Part shown: positions 21,230 to 32,219 of the stretch, piece after piece | How the letters are laid out: each line of letters begins with the position of its first letter | Numbering within the stretch: position 1 is the first letter of the stretch | NCBI GenBank assembly: GCA_963662175.1 | Contig: OY759220.1 | Span: 45,976,136 to 46,040,135, forward strand | DNA length: 64,000 nucleotides | Direction: 5' to 3' | Origin: Aradus depressus | Lineage: Eukaryota > Arthropoda > Insecta > Hemiptera > Aradidae | Position numbers and translations under genes: made by a program | The notes under the pieces: model-generated | What the model was told of the DNA's origin: nothing | The model's input: the letters and a program-made list of their open reading frames with translations, nothing else | Databases searched by the model: none

Positions 21230-21503
21230 GAAACAATTGTAGCTATAAATTTAAAATTTGAAATGGAGAAGTCTCATGTGCTAACTTAGATGTGAATAGA
21301 TTTTGACCGAAATCGGAAGAAAATTGAGACCACTTTTCTTTGGGGGTTCCAAATACATTTTACAAGGACATACCGCTCATTTTCATAACCTAGTGATAAA
21401 TCTTTTCATGTAAAAGTTGTAGAGTAAACTAAAAGGCCCATTTTTCGCATTTAGGACGGTTTTTTGATACATGCCGAAAACCGTCCTGATATGTCGTTTT
21501 GAA

Positions 21504-22482
21504 ACCCGCACATTTCTTATGTAAATTGGCCCCCGGTTAAATTGGTTGAAAGTGTTACCTGTGATAGATACTGAGCTCCTGAACAAATGTCTCCATAGAC
21601 TCGAAGCTAGAAGAATCGAATATTTTGGAAAAAAACGCATTCAAAGTCAACCGTTTTCACAACTGTCTCAAACCTGTGAAGTGTTATTTTTTCGAAAGAA
21701 AATTCATTTTTCTGCAAATTGTTTTCTTTTCTTTTTCTTTTTTTAAATATTGTTTATTCTTCCTATATGAAATTTTATTTTATCATTATTTGGACCAATC
21801 CGAGGCATATTGCGCGCATTACCTAGACGATTACAAACGTAGCACCGCATTTGTCCTTATTCGTTTTGGTGACTAAAAAAATCCTTAATATCAAACAAAC
21901 AAACTGAATTATTATCGGAGATGTATCAAGAATTAACTTGATGTGTGCTGTATGAATACAAACCGACGACTAAAATTGAGTATTTACATCGGCATTAGAA
22001 TCAAAACATTGCATGTTTATTTCAATTCACTCGATAAAATCATATACAATCAATTGAGGTATTCAATATTTAAAGAGTAAATAATGTTAAGCCATAACGG
22101 CAATCGTTCTTACAACAATTATTGCAATTGTCATAAATAATTGAGTTGAATATCAGTGATGAATTTTTTCGATGGTTATTTTATTATTTTTTGTCTAAAA
22201 ATCCCTTTTTTTTCGTAAAATATCATATAGGAAGAATAAACAATATTTAAAAAAAGAAAAGAAAACAATTTGCAGAAAAATGAATTTCCTTTCGAAAAAA
22301 TAGCACTTCACAGGTTTGAGACAGTTGTGAAAACGGTTGACTTTGAATGCGTTTTTTTCCAAAATATTCGATTCTTCTAGCTTCGAGTCTATGGAGACAT
22401 TTGTTCAGGAGCTCAGTATCTATCACAGGTAACACTTTCAACCAATTTAACCGGGGGCCAATTTACATAAGAAATGTGCGGG
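21504..22482. repeat. 979-bp element with about 270-bp inverted arms
   Basis: The left arm (21504-21776) and right arm (22222-22482) are nearly identical in reverse complement. Landmarks are ACCCGCACATTTCTTATG, GGCCCCCGGTTAAATTGG, GAGCTCCTGAACAAATGTC and TTGTTTATTCTTCCTATATG. Each arm carries the same small reading frame (21546-21746 plus; 22247-22441 minus), differing by about one internal residue, plus a variable phenylalanine-rich end. The 445-bp centre is AT-rich and non-coding. It could be a foldback or long-TIR MITE. No target duplication was identified. Confidence 0.88.
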
Positions 22483-22546
22483 GTCCAAACGCTAATGTGT
22501 TCTCAAATTTGATTCAGGACCAATAGGACACCATTACTGGCATATA

Positions 22547-22745
22547 CCTTCTTTCTTTTTCCGGATGTAGCCCTCTGAGGGGGCTTCACACCACCAGTCC
22601 GCAGGGGGAGGGGGGGGGGGGGGGGTGAAATAGGTCGTTATAATATGTTTTATTTATGTGGCTACAGCCAGTTGTAGGGCCATCGGTTGGGTCCTCCAGC
22701 CTACCTTACTGGCGCTTCTCGAGAGAGATCGGACCGGGGCATCTA
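22547..22745 (-). mobile_element. R1-like LINE copy 3 (3' end only)
   Basis: It is flanked by a perfect 12-bp target duplication TACTGGCATATA at 22535-22546 and 22746-22757. The insert shares GGTTGGGTCCTCCA and CCTACCTT with the 3' region of the 8-kb copy (near 8130). The tail is A/G-rich rather than pure A. A G-tract lies near 22610. Confidence 0.88.
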
Positions 22746-22904
22746 TACTGGCATATAATTAATAAAATGATTTTGAGAAGGAGGTGAGTGGAGGAGAGAG
22801 AGTTATAAGTAAAAGCGTGGTTGGTACAAGAAAGTCTCGTAATGGCCACATCACATATATTTTATTTGATACTGTAATCAATGTTATTGTTTAATTTCGA
22901 TCGT

Positions 22905-23305
22905 TCAGGATTCAGACTGACTTTCCGGGAACCACAGCTACTTTGACACATGGCTGGAGAAGTACAATGTTGATGATGTCAATTAGGCAACTCTAGGTTG
23001 CAGTTGCAACATGATCCATTCGTTTGACTCCATTAGAAGACCTTAGAATAGGATCAAAGAGACGTATTGTCTTTGAGCAGGGATGAATGGGGGGTGACTG
23101 GAAGAGGTCAAAACAGGATCGATTTGCACAATCAAGCTTTAGTCAGTCATGGTGTAGTACTGTCAACAGTGATGTCACAAGTAGACAAGTAACACACACA
23201 CCTTATTGTGGCCAAAAAAGGTACATTACACAAACTTTCCAAAATCCACCCCAAGTTCCATGCAGCTCCGAACTGCATATTTTCTTTTCAGGAAATAGCT
23301 CATTA
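22905..23305 (+). repeat. Family C repeat copy 1
   Basis: CTGTCAACAGTGATGTCACA, then ACACACACACCTTA and GCAGCTCCGAACTGC occur here in the same order as on the minus strand at 30735-31145. Confidence 0.65.
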
Positions 23306-23384
23306 TATTTACCTTGCTTTGTAGTAGTAGTGAAAAATCAAAAGGCAAAAATATTGGCCTTTTTTTACAATATAAGTTCTGCTC

Positions 23385-24840
23385 TCCTTCTAAACCTTTG
23401 ATATGTTTATTTAGCGGTTTCAAGTAAAAAGATCCAAGTTTTAGAGGGAGAGTGAAAACTTGGAGCGTGAGTCCTGGTCCTGGAAATTCAAATATTGAAA
23501 GACCATCAAAAGAACAAAAACAGAAGTTAAGGGTCCACCAAATAATGAGATAAAAGATATAGCAGGAGAGCTGCAACTTACGGGGTTTAGCCTTAGACTC
23601 AGAGGCCGAGGGCCCCTCAAAAGTGCAAACATTGAAGATAAGGGTAACAGAAATTAGGAGATCAAAGATTTATAGGGAGAGCGGAAACATACGTGTGCGC
23701 TAAAAACGTTGTGCACCATCTAGAATCTATATTTCTAGTGGTCAGAAAATAAGGAACCAACAAATTAAAAGCTTGAAGGTATAGAAGGAGAGCGGAAACT
23801 TATGTGTGAGAGCTAACAACTTATTCTAATGAAGTGATACCACAAGGAACATATGAGGAGTTTGGAGCCAGAGCGGACCAACTGGTTGAAACTGAACAGG
23901 AAGAAAATGGCAATTGAAAATTGAGTACATTTTGTTTATCTCCATAAATAGGCCCCAAATATTTATTTATATTTGAAATTTTAGAATAGTATTGGATGAG
24001 TGATCCCTTTTTGTGTTCTATAAAGTTTTTGAAGGCCGTATGATCCATTGTGACTTTGAAAATATATGCACAAAATACTTGTGGACTAAACTTAAAGTGC
24101 TGCTATCTATCACTGAAGTGAAGAAACTAAGTGATCCACACTGGTTTTGAAAAAGTGAACCTATGCCAACATCAGGATGGTAATAACTCATTTTCCGAAA
24201 AATTGTGGGTTGGTCCGCTCTGGCTCCAAACTCCTCATATGTAATCTAACTTTCTGGTAGTCTATCTTCGTATCTGGTTGAAGCCTAGCTACCAACATGG
24301 TTGATTTAATGTTTTTCAGGAAATATGAAGAATCGGAGCCACAAGGGCCACTTACATTTTGTATTTCTTCTTCAGCTATTTTAGTTAGTTCCAGTCAAAA
24401 TATATTTTTTATCCTATCTTATGTTGTTTATTATGTGTGTCTATTATCAATCAGAATTGATCTCTATCTACCAACATTGTTTTTCAGAAAATATAACGTT
24501 TGGGCTCCTAACTAAAACAATTGAATAAGAAATATAGAATGTAGGTGGACCTCATGGCACGGATCTTTTATATTTTCTGAAAAAACATTAATGCAATGAA
24601 GAGAGAATGGCTTCAACCAGGTATCATGTAGAGTATCAGAAATATAGTTATAGATTCCTTGTGGTATCGACTTATATCAGGTTTTTAGCGCTGTTTCCGC
24701 TCTCCCTCTCAATCTTTGATCTCCTTATTTCTCCTGATCTTCTTATCTTCTGTTTTTGCTCTTTTAAGTGTTCTTCGATCCCGGAATTTGAGGCTACATG
24801 ACGACTTTCAGATAAGTTTCCGCTTCCCCCCTAAAACTTC
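23385..24840. repeat. Family B array and inverted repeat
   Basis: Units with AGGGAGAGCGGAAAC recur at about 23435, 23670 and 23790 on the plus strand and inverted at about 24700-24840. Between them, 24257-24402 and 24486-24623 are inverted copies of each other (AAGAAATATAGAATGTA and GGCTTCAACC landmarks). Short reading frames here are repeat products. Confidence 0.65.
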
Positions 24841-24904
24841 TATCTCTTTACTTGGTGAAATCTTTCCTTCTTATGTTTTTTTTATTTTAGTCTTACTCTT
24901 ATTT

Positions 24905-25025
24905 ATATTTTTAAGTACGTCGAAAGCCGGCTAACATAAAATAATACAATCTGTGAGAGGTCAGACTATACTTTATTTTGCAATCTGTGAAATAATAACT
25001 TCTCACTACATCGGCCATCTTCACT
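24905..25025 (+). repeat. Family D repeat copy
   Basis: GTCGAAAGCCGGCTAACATA, AGGTCAGACTATACTTTATT and CTTCTCACTACATCGGCC match the copy at 31.8-32.0 kb. Confidence 0.65.
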
Positions 25026-25074
25026 TTATAATCGCTTACCTTTACGCGCTGTTTATACTTCAAACATTAATGGT

Positions 25075-25384
25075 TATTAGGAAAAATAAAAATATTTTCC
25101 CTCGCAACAATACAAGTCACGATTACGATACCAGGAAGAAAGAAGACTTTCGAATAACTAAACATTGCTCTTCTCTTTTTGAAAAAAGTATAACTCATAA
25201 AAGAATTAATTTATTTAATGCCCTTCCCCACTTTTTGGTAGAAACAATAAAAAAATTAAACTTCAAATAAAAATATTTAATTTCGAGAAAATCCTCTATT
25301 CGGAAAAGGAATTTTTTCCTCATTGTTCAAAAATAATAAAATAACCATGATATAAAAGTCGTGTTTACAACTAGATTACCATAT
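25075..25384 (+). pseudogene. Non-LTR retrotransposon ORF2 C-terminal tail, copy 1
   Basis: One frame reads HDYDTRKKEDFRITKHCSS, then LFEKSITHKRINLFNALP and ends at 25270. This 'H-x-Y-x-TR ... L-x-NxLP' tail is typical of the C-terminus of CR1/Jockey-group reverse transcriptase proteins. After a frameshift the expected continuation (ILYSEKEFF) follows, and a homologous stretch occurs at 29905-30110. The copy continues as 3' untranslated sequence to 25384, where the LTR element is inserted. Confidence 0.65.
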
Positions 25385-25972
25385 TGTGAAGAATAGAAAA
25401 GGGGGTTCACCACTTGTGAAGAATAAAAAAGACTGTATTTGTAAATAATATAATTTAAGAGAATGTTAGGTGAATAATAAGAATGACTGTCTTTACTTTA
25501 ATTTAAGGTATGGTGCTTCACTCACCAAACCGGGATCTTAACTTAATGGTACTTGTTAATTCTTGGGGGTTTCAATAATAACACCAATTAGGCTGTTGAA
25601 TAACTTCTTAGAGAATGTATTTTAAATGTCAGAACTCATGACAGATAATAAGATATGACAAGAACAGTTTAACACTTGGAAACATAAACAATAGGAATTC
25701 GACTTACGTCCAGAAGTAGAGAGAGAGCAGTCCACACGTCTGACCAGGTTCCAGAATCTGACCACAACGCATCTCCTCATCGGTATTTAACCTTTGAGGA
25801 GCGGAAATGTTTACCTTGGTCAATGTCAAATATCCTGTTTACGGGTCAATACTCTCGATGTCACAATCGCGGTTCCTTGGCCGAGCCAATCTCAATAAAC
25901 GGGGAACAAAGATTTGTTTTTCCTGAACTCTTTCGAGTTTTCTGACAAAGTCCCCTTCACCGCCTTCTCACA
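25385..25972 (-). repeat. 3' LTR
   Basis: 588 bp, identical by eye to the 5' LTR. On the plus strand it starts TGTGAAGAATAG and ends CCTTCTCACA. It contains an internal repeat of TTGTGAAGAATA near its element-3' end. Confidence 0.95.
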
Positions 25973-25990
25973 TACTTCCCCCTGCAATCC
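25973..25990 (-). promoter_or_regulatory. Polypurine tract
   Basis: On the minus strand TGCAGGGGGAAGTA lies directly before the 3' LTR, as expected for the plus-strand primer site of an LTR retrotransposon. Confidence 0.75.
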
Positions 25991-26395
25991 AGAAGTCACG
26001 CCCTCGTGACGAGACACAACCGGGAGGAGCTGCCAATCTGCAAAGCGCTGCATACAAAGTTGATGGAATGTTGTTGTTATTTCTAGAAGTTCGTCTGTAG
26101 AGTTATTGTAGTTTCTCCTCTCTCTTTCTCTGACTAAAGTAAACTCCTAAAGTCCTGATTCCAAGTGTTAAATTCATGTTTAGTACAGATAAGTATATAA
26201 ATATAAAGTACAACAAATATCGACTACTTCTGAGAAAAAGAAAATGTAAACTTCAATTTTCATTAACAAAACAAAATTATACTTAAAACTTATCAACAAA
26301 ATCAAAAATAAATGAGTTAACATAACAAACCAACTTAATAATGTGTATACTGTAAAAGATTTAGTGATATGCTAAAACAATGTTTATATGTATAT

Positions 26396-26644
26396 TCTTT
26401 TTTTTTTTTTTTTTTCGAATGACGTAAATACCAATATATATGTATACAACTTAAAATAAATGAATATTACTAAACAAGTCTATTTGCAATAACATAAAAA
26501 AATCAAAATAGATTGGAAACACATTCCTTTTTTTTTTTTTTCAAACGACGTAACAACCAATATGTATGTATACAATTAAAATAAATAAATAAGTTTATAA
26601 AAAAAATCAAAATAGATTGGAAACACATTCCTTTTTTTTTTTTT
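26396..26644. repeat. Tandem repeat inside LTR element
   Basis: Units of about 126 and 102 bp carry a T-tract, then ACGACGTAA or ATGACGTAA, CCAATAT, and CAAAATAGATTGGAAACACA. A third T-tract starts another unit. They occupy the space where pol would be. Confidence 0.75.
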
Positions 26645-27308
26645 GAGATTCTCGCTATAAAATAGTTATAGGTACATCTAATTATACTCCTCTATGAGAC
26701 CAAATAAAAAAAATTATAGAATACAACAGAAATGTTTTTATAAACACTTCGAAAAATTCACTTAACGAATCACAAAACAAATCAAAACAAAAACAAAATA
26801 TATAGGAGAGAACAATGGACTCTTCTTCCAATATTTACTAATAACAATAAAAAAAAATTGAACACAATCAATTATTTAATAAACTATTATTTTGTATTCC
26901 TATGCAGTCTGCATAATGTTGCTAACGAACAACTAAGACTCTAAATAAATTATTGACAGAAAGAAAAGAGAAAAAAAAACAATATCTATAATAAAGTTAA
27001 CCTATTGACTAAACTCCGTTCCATGAGCTATGGGCTGTGTAATGTATTTATTCAACTAAAGTTACACAGAGGCCCTTCTAGGGGCTAACATCATTATTGT
27101 ATTTTCTTTTTGTCTTGTAGATTTAAAATATCTGGCTACCAACATTTCAAAAAAAATATATAGAAGCAATAAAGACAATGTATGTTACCTGTATATAGCT
27201 CATGGAAGGAAGTGATCAAATTCTGGACCTGCCTTTCTCAAGAAAGCGCTAGTCTTCACTCCCTCCACTCAGTTTATGTTTCCATTCAATCTGTTCCTGT
27301 TTCTGTTT

Positions 27309-28508
27309 TCAATCACGGAAAAAATGCCCTGGTTTCATACATAAGTGACATAATGGGCGGGCGTTATGAGTATTACGGTTTGAATTATAGTAACCCGGTC
27401 CTCGTTCCCCAAACTGTCTGTTAGGACCCCTTAAATTTCCTCGATTATTTTCGTATCCCAGATTCCTTGCGTCTCTACCATTTCTTTGTGAAAAATGTTG
27501 CTCCCTATTTTTCCCGTTTTGTCCAAAGTACCCCCTTTGTCGTTCATCTTGCCTATTGTTTCCTGTACCTACTCTCCCCGCATTTAACTCTAGAATATTT
27601 ACTTTCGCAATTAAATCTTCTATCTGTTTGTTAACTCCCACCTTGCGACGATCTTCTAAGATTTTTCTTGCAATTTCTAAATTTTGTAAATTTGTTTTGA
27701 AACGTTCTAAAGATGAATTATCCCCAACCTGAACTTTCATTAGATATTGTTCATCTAACCCGTTTGTGATATGTTGAATTATATCAATCTCAGACATATT
27801 TGGATCTAACTTTTTACACAAACCTTGAATTTGAGCTACATAATCTAAACAGGATTGATTTTCACCTTGTCTCATTGATTCAATTTTTAACTTCAAGTTA
27901 TGATGAAATCTGGGATTCCTAAATTGGGTTAAAAAACTTGTCCTTAAATCCTCCCATGTGATGCCAGCTCTTAATGTGTCATAAAAAATCTTAGCTGTTC
28001 CTTTTAGGTAAAAGGGTATCAGGGTAATTCTATCTTCTTTTTCCCAACCGTTTATGTGTGCTATAGCGTCAAATTCATCAAGATATGAGGATATACAATC
28101 CTCCGGTCCTCCCGCGAAAATAGAGGGAGTAAGCTTTGGTAAACGTTTTGTTGGCACCATGTTTCTAGGGGGTTTATTTATGAATTCGTCAAGAGAAGTT
28201 TTTGTGTCGTCAAGAGAGGTCTTTGTGTCGTCAAGAGAGATTTTCGCGTAATCTAATTCTTGTAAAGAAGTTCTTATGTCTTCTAAATCTAATTGAGCTT
28301 TCAGTTGGACCACGTTCTCTACACAATAATCCCTTAATCTTTTCCTCAAAATATTTGCATTATCTTCCTCAGAAAAAACTATATTTAAAATCTTTAGCAA
28401 TTCAAGTACCTGTCGCTTTTGTAATGAATAAATCCAACTTGAGTAAAATTGCGTTTTCCCCTCCTCAGAGGTTGATATGTTCTGAAGGAACGTTTCCCAC
28501 AATGTCAT
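27309..28508 (-). CDS. Retrotransposon Gag (Ty3/Gypsy type), stop in zinc knuckle
   Basis: The 399-codon frame codes for the capsid/nucleocapsid precursor that would package element RNA. Residues about 80-115 form a charged helical stretch with repeats of S-L-D-D-T-K. About 125-295 is a Retrotrans_gag-type capsid region (landmarks FAGGPEDCISSYLDEFDAIA, WEDLRTSFLTQFR and ESMRQGENQSCLDYVAQ). About 315-385 is rich in Arg, Asn and Gly. The zinc knuckle CHLCMKPGHFFRD lacks its last cysteine, because a TGA stop stands exactly where the cysteine codon is expected. The same frame continues open for about 20 codons beyond. Start chosen as the first Met, soon after the primer site. No pol follows. Confidence 0.9.
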   Translation of the reverse strand: MTLWETFLQNISTSEEGKTQFYSSWIYSLQKRQVLELLKILNIVFSEEDNANILRKRLRDYCVENVVQLKAQLDLEDIRTSLQELDYAKISLDDTKTSLDDTKTSLDEFINKPPRNMVPTKRLPKLTPSIFAGGPEDCISSYLDEFDAIAHINGWEKEDRITLIPFYLKGTAKIFYDTLRAGITWEDLRTSFLTQFRNPRFHHNLKLKIESMRQGENQSCLDYVAQIQGLCKKLDPNMSEIDIIQHITNGLDEQYLMKVQVGDNSSLERFKTNLQNLEIARKILEDRRKVGVNKQIEDLIAKVNILELNAGRVGTGNNRQDERQRGYFGQNGKNREQHFSQRNGRDARNLGYENNRGNLRGPNRQFGERGPGYYNSNRNTHNARPLCHLCMKPGHFFRD

Positions 28509-28610
28509 CTATACCCGGAGAGATATGTGAGATAGCAGTCAATAAAAATAGAAATTTAATGGTGAAAAATATGAGTTCTGAATTTAATAGTTCTCAAGAA
28601 GTTAAAAAAA

Positions 28611-28624
28611 CGGCGCCTCCACCA
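28611..28624 (-). promoter_or_regulatory. Candidate primer-binding site
   Basis: Two bases inside the 5' LTR the minus strand reads TGGTGGAGGCGCCG. It starts with the TGG expected for pairing with a tRNA CCA end. The tRNA was not identified. Confidence 0.6.
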
Positions 28625-28626
28625 CT

Positions 28627-29214
28627 TGTGAAGAATAGAAAAGGGGGTTCACCACTTGTGAAGAATAAAAAAGACTGTATTTGTAAATAATATAATTTAA
28701 GAGAATGTTAGGTGAATAATAAGAATGACTGTCTTTACTTTAATTTAAGGTATGGTGCTTCACTCACCAAACCGGGATCTTAACTTAATGGTACTTGTTA
28801 ATTCTTGGGGGTTTCAATAATAACACCAATTAGGCTGTTGAATAACTTCTTAGAGAATGTATTTTAAATGTCAGAACTCATGACAGATAATAAGATATGA
28901 CAAGAACAGTTTAACACTTGGAAACATAAACAATAGGAATTCGACTTACGTCCAGAAGTAGAGAGAGAGCAGTCCACACGTCTGACCAGGTTCCAGAATC
29001 TGACCACAACGCATCTCCTCATCGGTATTTAACCTTTGAGGAGCGGAAATGTTTACCTTGGTCAATGTCAAATATCCTGTTTACGGGTCAATACTCTCGA
29101 TGTCACAATCGCGGTTCCTTGGCCGAGCCAATCTCAATAAACGGGGAACAAAGATTTGTTTTTCCTGAACTCTTTCGAGTTTTCTGACAAAGTCCCCTTC
29201 ACCGCCTTCTCACA
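28627..29214 (-). repeat. 5' LTR
   Basis: 588 bp, same boundaries and sequence as the 3' LTR. It is followed outside by the ATAT target duplication at 29215-29218. Confidence 0.95.
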
Positions 29215-29218
29215 ATAT

Positions 29219-29904
29219 GATTGTTATGAATGTTTCAGTTATGTACGAGCACGAGTGGCAGTTACATCATGTTGCCTGCTTGTCCACAATATGAAATTTA
29301 TGATTTGCATTATAAACTGTTGAATTTGAATGAAGCAACTGTTGAGTATTAGCGCAAACTTGATTTTGGAGGGGGAGCGAAAAGGCCCGCTATAGGCTTT
29401 GGATGTACCAGATCGCAAGATAACTTTGGTGATGCGACGACATGAAGTCTTAAGTCCGTTGTGGAAAGTCCTGGAGAAAGTGCGTCTCATGGGAGTATTT
29501 TCTCTCAAATGGATCCTCCTCGGCCACAGTTTTGAAAGTCCACCTTAGGCTCATTTATGCAAAACTACGTACCTACATATCTTGGTTTTTTCCGCCTCCC
29601 GCTGTGAAATTATCACACACATAAAAAGAGATTCACATGTCTTTATCAAAACGTTTTATCATTTTCACACTCTCACTTCTCTCCAGGCCTCCCAGTTAAA
29701 TGCCTCCAACGCGGTTTGAATTGTAAAGTATCATTTAGTATTACACGCATGGTCTTATTATACATAGGCTTGTTGCATTCACTCTCGCTTCAGTATTAGG
29801 CAGATCCTTGGTTCAAATCCCAACCAATCGGGTAGATTTATTATTACCACTACACCTTTTTCAAAACTAATTATCGGATTTTGATGAAATAAAAAAAGAA
29901 GTAT
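29219..29904. other. Unassigned stretch
   Basis: A short family A echo occurs near 29345-29380 (TTAGCGCAAACTTGATTTTG). Near 29795-29830 a box-B-like GGTTCAAATCC suggests a worn tRNA-derived SINE. No gene was recognised. Confidence 0.4.
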
Positions 29905-30110
29905 ACAAAATATCTTTAATACCCTTCCCCACTTATTGAAAGCAACAGATACAACAAAAAACATTAAAATCCAAATAGAAATGTTTATGTTAAAAGAAAA
30001 CCTCTATTCGGAAAGGAATTTTTGTCATTGTTCAAAAGAGAAAAAAAGTAATCATAATTTATAAGCTACTTGTACAGTATTGTATGACGTATCCAATTAC
30101 CATGTTATGG
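29905..30110 (+). pseudogene. Non-LTR retrotransposon ORF2 C-terminal tail, copy 2
   Basis: LPHLLKATDTTKNIKI, then ENLYSERNFCHCSKEKK can be read in one frame and align with LPHFLVETIKK ... LYSEKEFF of copy 1. The following 3' sequence is also shared (ATCATAATTTATAAG; AATTACCATGTT against GATTACCATATT). It is a second, older copy of the same element on the other side of the LTR insertion. Confidence 0.6.
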
Positions 30111-30384
30111 TTTAACTGAAATAATACTAAATAACGAAACATCCTAATAATAAACCAATATTCAGTGTCAGGGTCGGATTTGTTAGATGCGCTAAAAAAA
30201 TTGGGCGAAGAGTATGGGACGTTCCGGACGTGCGGCATTGGGACAAATAATGCTGCAGTATATTTAAGTATATATGACAATTGCTCACTCGGACAATTTT
30301 TTTTGGAGGCCCCCTAGAAAGTGGGGGCTCTAAGCTATAGCTTGTGTAGCACGAGGATTCACGGCTCATTGATTAAAACATCCA

Positions 30385-30600
30385 TTGGTTTTCAGTAAAA
30401 ATGGTCCATTAGTTTTGAGAAAGAGTGAAAATTTAGTTGATTAATTCGTGCTACTAATGATTTACCGACGATTTTTGCGCCCCCAGCTATAGGAAATATA
30501 GGAGAAATTATATAACCGGTCAGAAATTCGACGAGGAGTTTTCAACGGAATGTCATGTTTTCCAAAGATGATGATTCCAAATTTGAAAAAAAAAAGTCTG
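30385..30600 (+). repeat. Family A fragments
   Basis: A tail piece (TTAGTTGATTAATTCGTGC) is followed by a head piece (ATATAACCGGTCAGAAATTC, GAGTTTTCAACGGAATGTC, then GTCTGTCTGTGG). Confidence 0.65.
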
Positions 30601-30734
30601 TCTGTGGCAACACTGGAGCCCTCACGGCTTGCCCCGCCGGATGTTCTCGCCAGTTGTCCTTTAACCGCTGTGCTGTATGGGTAGGATAAACCACTGATGA
30701 AGACGCTGTTCTGTCGAAAACAGGTTTTGGTCTA

Positions 30735-31145
30735 AAATAAAACATTGGGAGGACAACGTCTTTTATTTCTATGATTAAACGATTTGTTGAAAATAAAATG
30801 AGCAGTTCGGAGCTGCACGGAACTTAGCCAAAGGGTGCAGCGGGCTTTGGAGAGTTTGAGCACTGGTCCTCTTTTGGTCAGACTAAGGTGTGTGTGTGTG
30901 TTGTCTTTTTGTGTGACATCACTGTTGACAGATTGCACCCCTCCGGATGTCACAGCTACAAGGCTGCAATTGGGGCGGATGTAGTTCCCTGATCTCGTAG
31001 AAGCTGCACTTTCTTATGTTCTCCCCCCGACCTGAGAGTCGTTCTTTCCAAACCTCACCGGAATATTGGCAATACAAGAATGCATCTAATCCCAGTTGCC
31101 ATCTTTGATCTTAGCAACATCTTTGATCCTATCCGAACTATTTTA
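30735..31145 (-). repeat. Family C repeat copy 2
   Basis: The minus strand shares CTGTCAACAGTGATGTCACA, ACACACACCTTAGTCTG and GCAGCTCCGAACTGC with 22905-23305. A (TG)n run at about 30891 corresponds to the (AC)n run in the other copy. Confidence 0.65.
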
Positions 31146-31324
31146 ACTTAATTCATTTGATCAAGTATACAAATTTAAGATAAGCTGCTAAGAAGCCAAA
31201 GAAAGAAGAAAAAAAAAGTCGTGACAAGAATGTAAATTTTATAAAAGATGTATTGACACGAAATTTCATAAGTAAGTTGAAAACTCCACAATTTTCACTT
31301 GCTCAATTTTCTATTAATTAGTTA

Positions 31325-31500
31325 TTATGACTCATGCCCGGGCTACGACGTTATATCGCCTACTACCAGAGCGCTCTTCTCTTTCGTCACTCTGGTGGAC
31401 ATGAGCCCAACTCTACTGTGGGAGTCCTATATACCTACCTAGGCTTATTCACCGAGTGGTCTTTTACGAGTACCTGACACCGCACAGGGTATATCCTGTT
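31325..31500 (-). mobile_element. SINE S1, 3' part
   Basis: GACTCATGCCCGGGC, CTACTACCAGAGCGCTCT and GGTGGACATGAGCCC mark the 3' half of an inverted S1 SINE. The tRNA-like head is absent. Confidence 0.8.
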
Positions 31501-31679
31501 AGCTACATTATTAGTTCCGCTCCATTGATTATTCTGTACTTTATGCTAAGACACTCTATTATTATTATCTTACCAATTCAATCTTCTGTCCATCTCTACA
31601 TCTATATCTATTTCCATTTCAATTATTTTATTTACTTCCTTTCTTCTATAGTAGAAGGCAACTAAAAGACTTATATATA

Positions 31680-31965
31680 GTTGTGACTCAGATGGGGAAC
31701 ATGATATCTGTCCCCATCAATGAAATTTTAAATTCTTAAATTGTGTTTTTTATACGCGTTTATTAAAAATTTTTAAGCTTATTTATTAAAACATTATAAA
31801 TTATAATGTTTTCAAAATTATTTTACCAGACTGACTGATGATGAGGGCACCTCGAAAACCGGCTAACAAAAATGAATAAAATCTGTTAGAGATCAGACTA
31901 CATTTTATTTGACAACTTGTAAAACAATCACTTCTCACTACATCAGCCATCTTCATATCAAACGA
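31680..31965 (+). repeat. Family D repeat copy
   Basis: TGATGATGAGGGCACCTCG, AAAACCGGCTAAC, AATAAAATCTG and CACTTCTCACTACATCAGCC are in order. The preceding 60 bp are an inverted match to 12560-12605. Confidence 0.65.
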
Positions 31966-32219
31966 CTTATTGTAATCGTGCGAAAATCCCAGATCAAATT
32001 TTCAACGGAATTTTCCCGTTCTAAGGTCCCCTAGTATGTTTTCTCTTTCGTCGCGATGATGTCTGTGTGTGTGTGTGATTGGAAATTTTGTGTTGTGGAA
32101 GGGGAGAGTGAGCTGTACAAAAGTGGTTGGTATAAAAAAGTTATTTTTATGGCTGAACAAAGTAGAAGGGAAGTTATGTAATTTGTTACAAATTCAATGT
32201 TGACCTATATAATACTGTC

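Larger units (their letters stand above)
25385..29214 (-). mobile_element. Ty3/Gypsy-type LTR retrotransposon, gag-only, recent
   Basis: Two 588-bp direct LTRs flank a 2,654-bp interior. Each begins TGTGAGAAGG and ends TTCTTCACA on the minus strand. The target duplication is ATAT (25381-25384 and 29215-29218), a 4-bp size typical of Gypsy elements. Only gag is present. The 1.3 kb between gag and the 3' LTR is AT-rich and cannot hold protease, reverse transcriptase and integrase, so the element is non-autonomous. The LTRs look identical by eye, which implies recent insertion. Confidence 0.95.

Noticed and set aside
27309..27311. Selenocysteine use of the TGA at the end of Gag
   Set aside because: No selenocysteine insertion element is visible, and a TGT/TGC to TGA mutation at a zinc-binding cysteine is the simpler reading.
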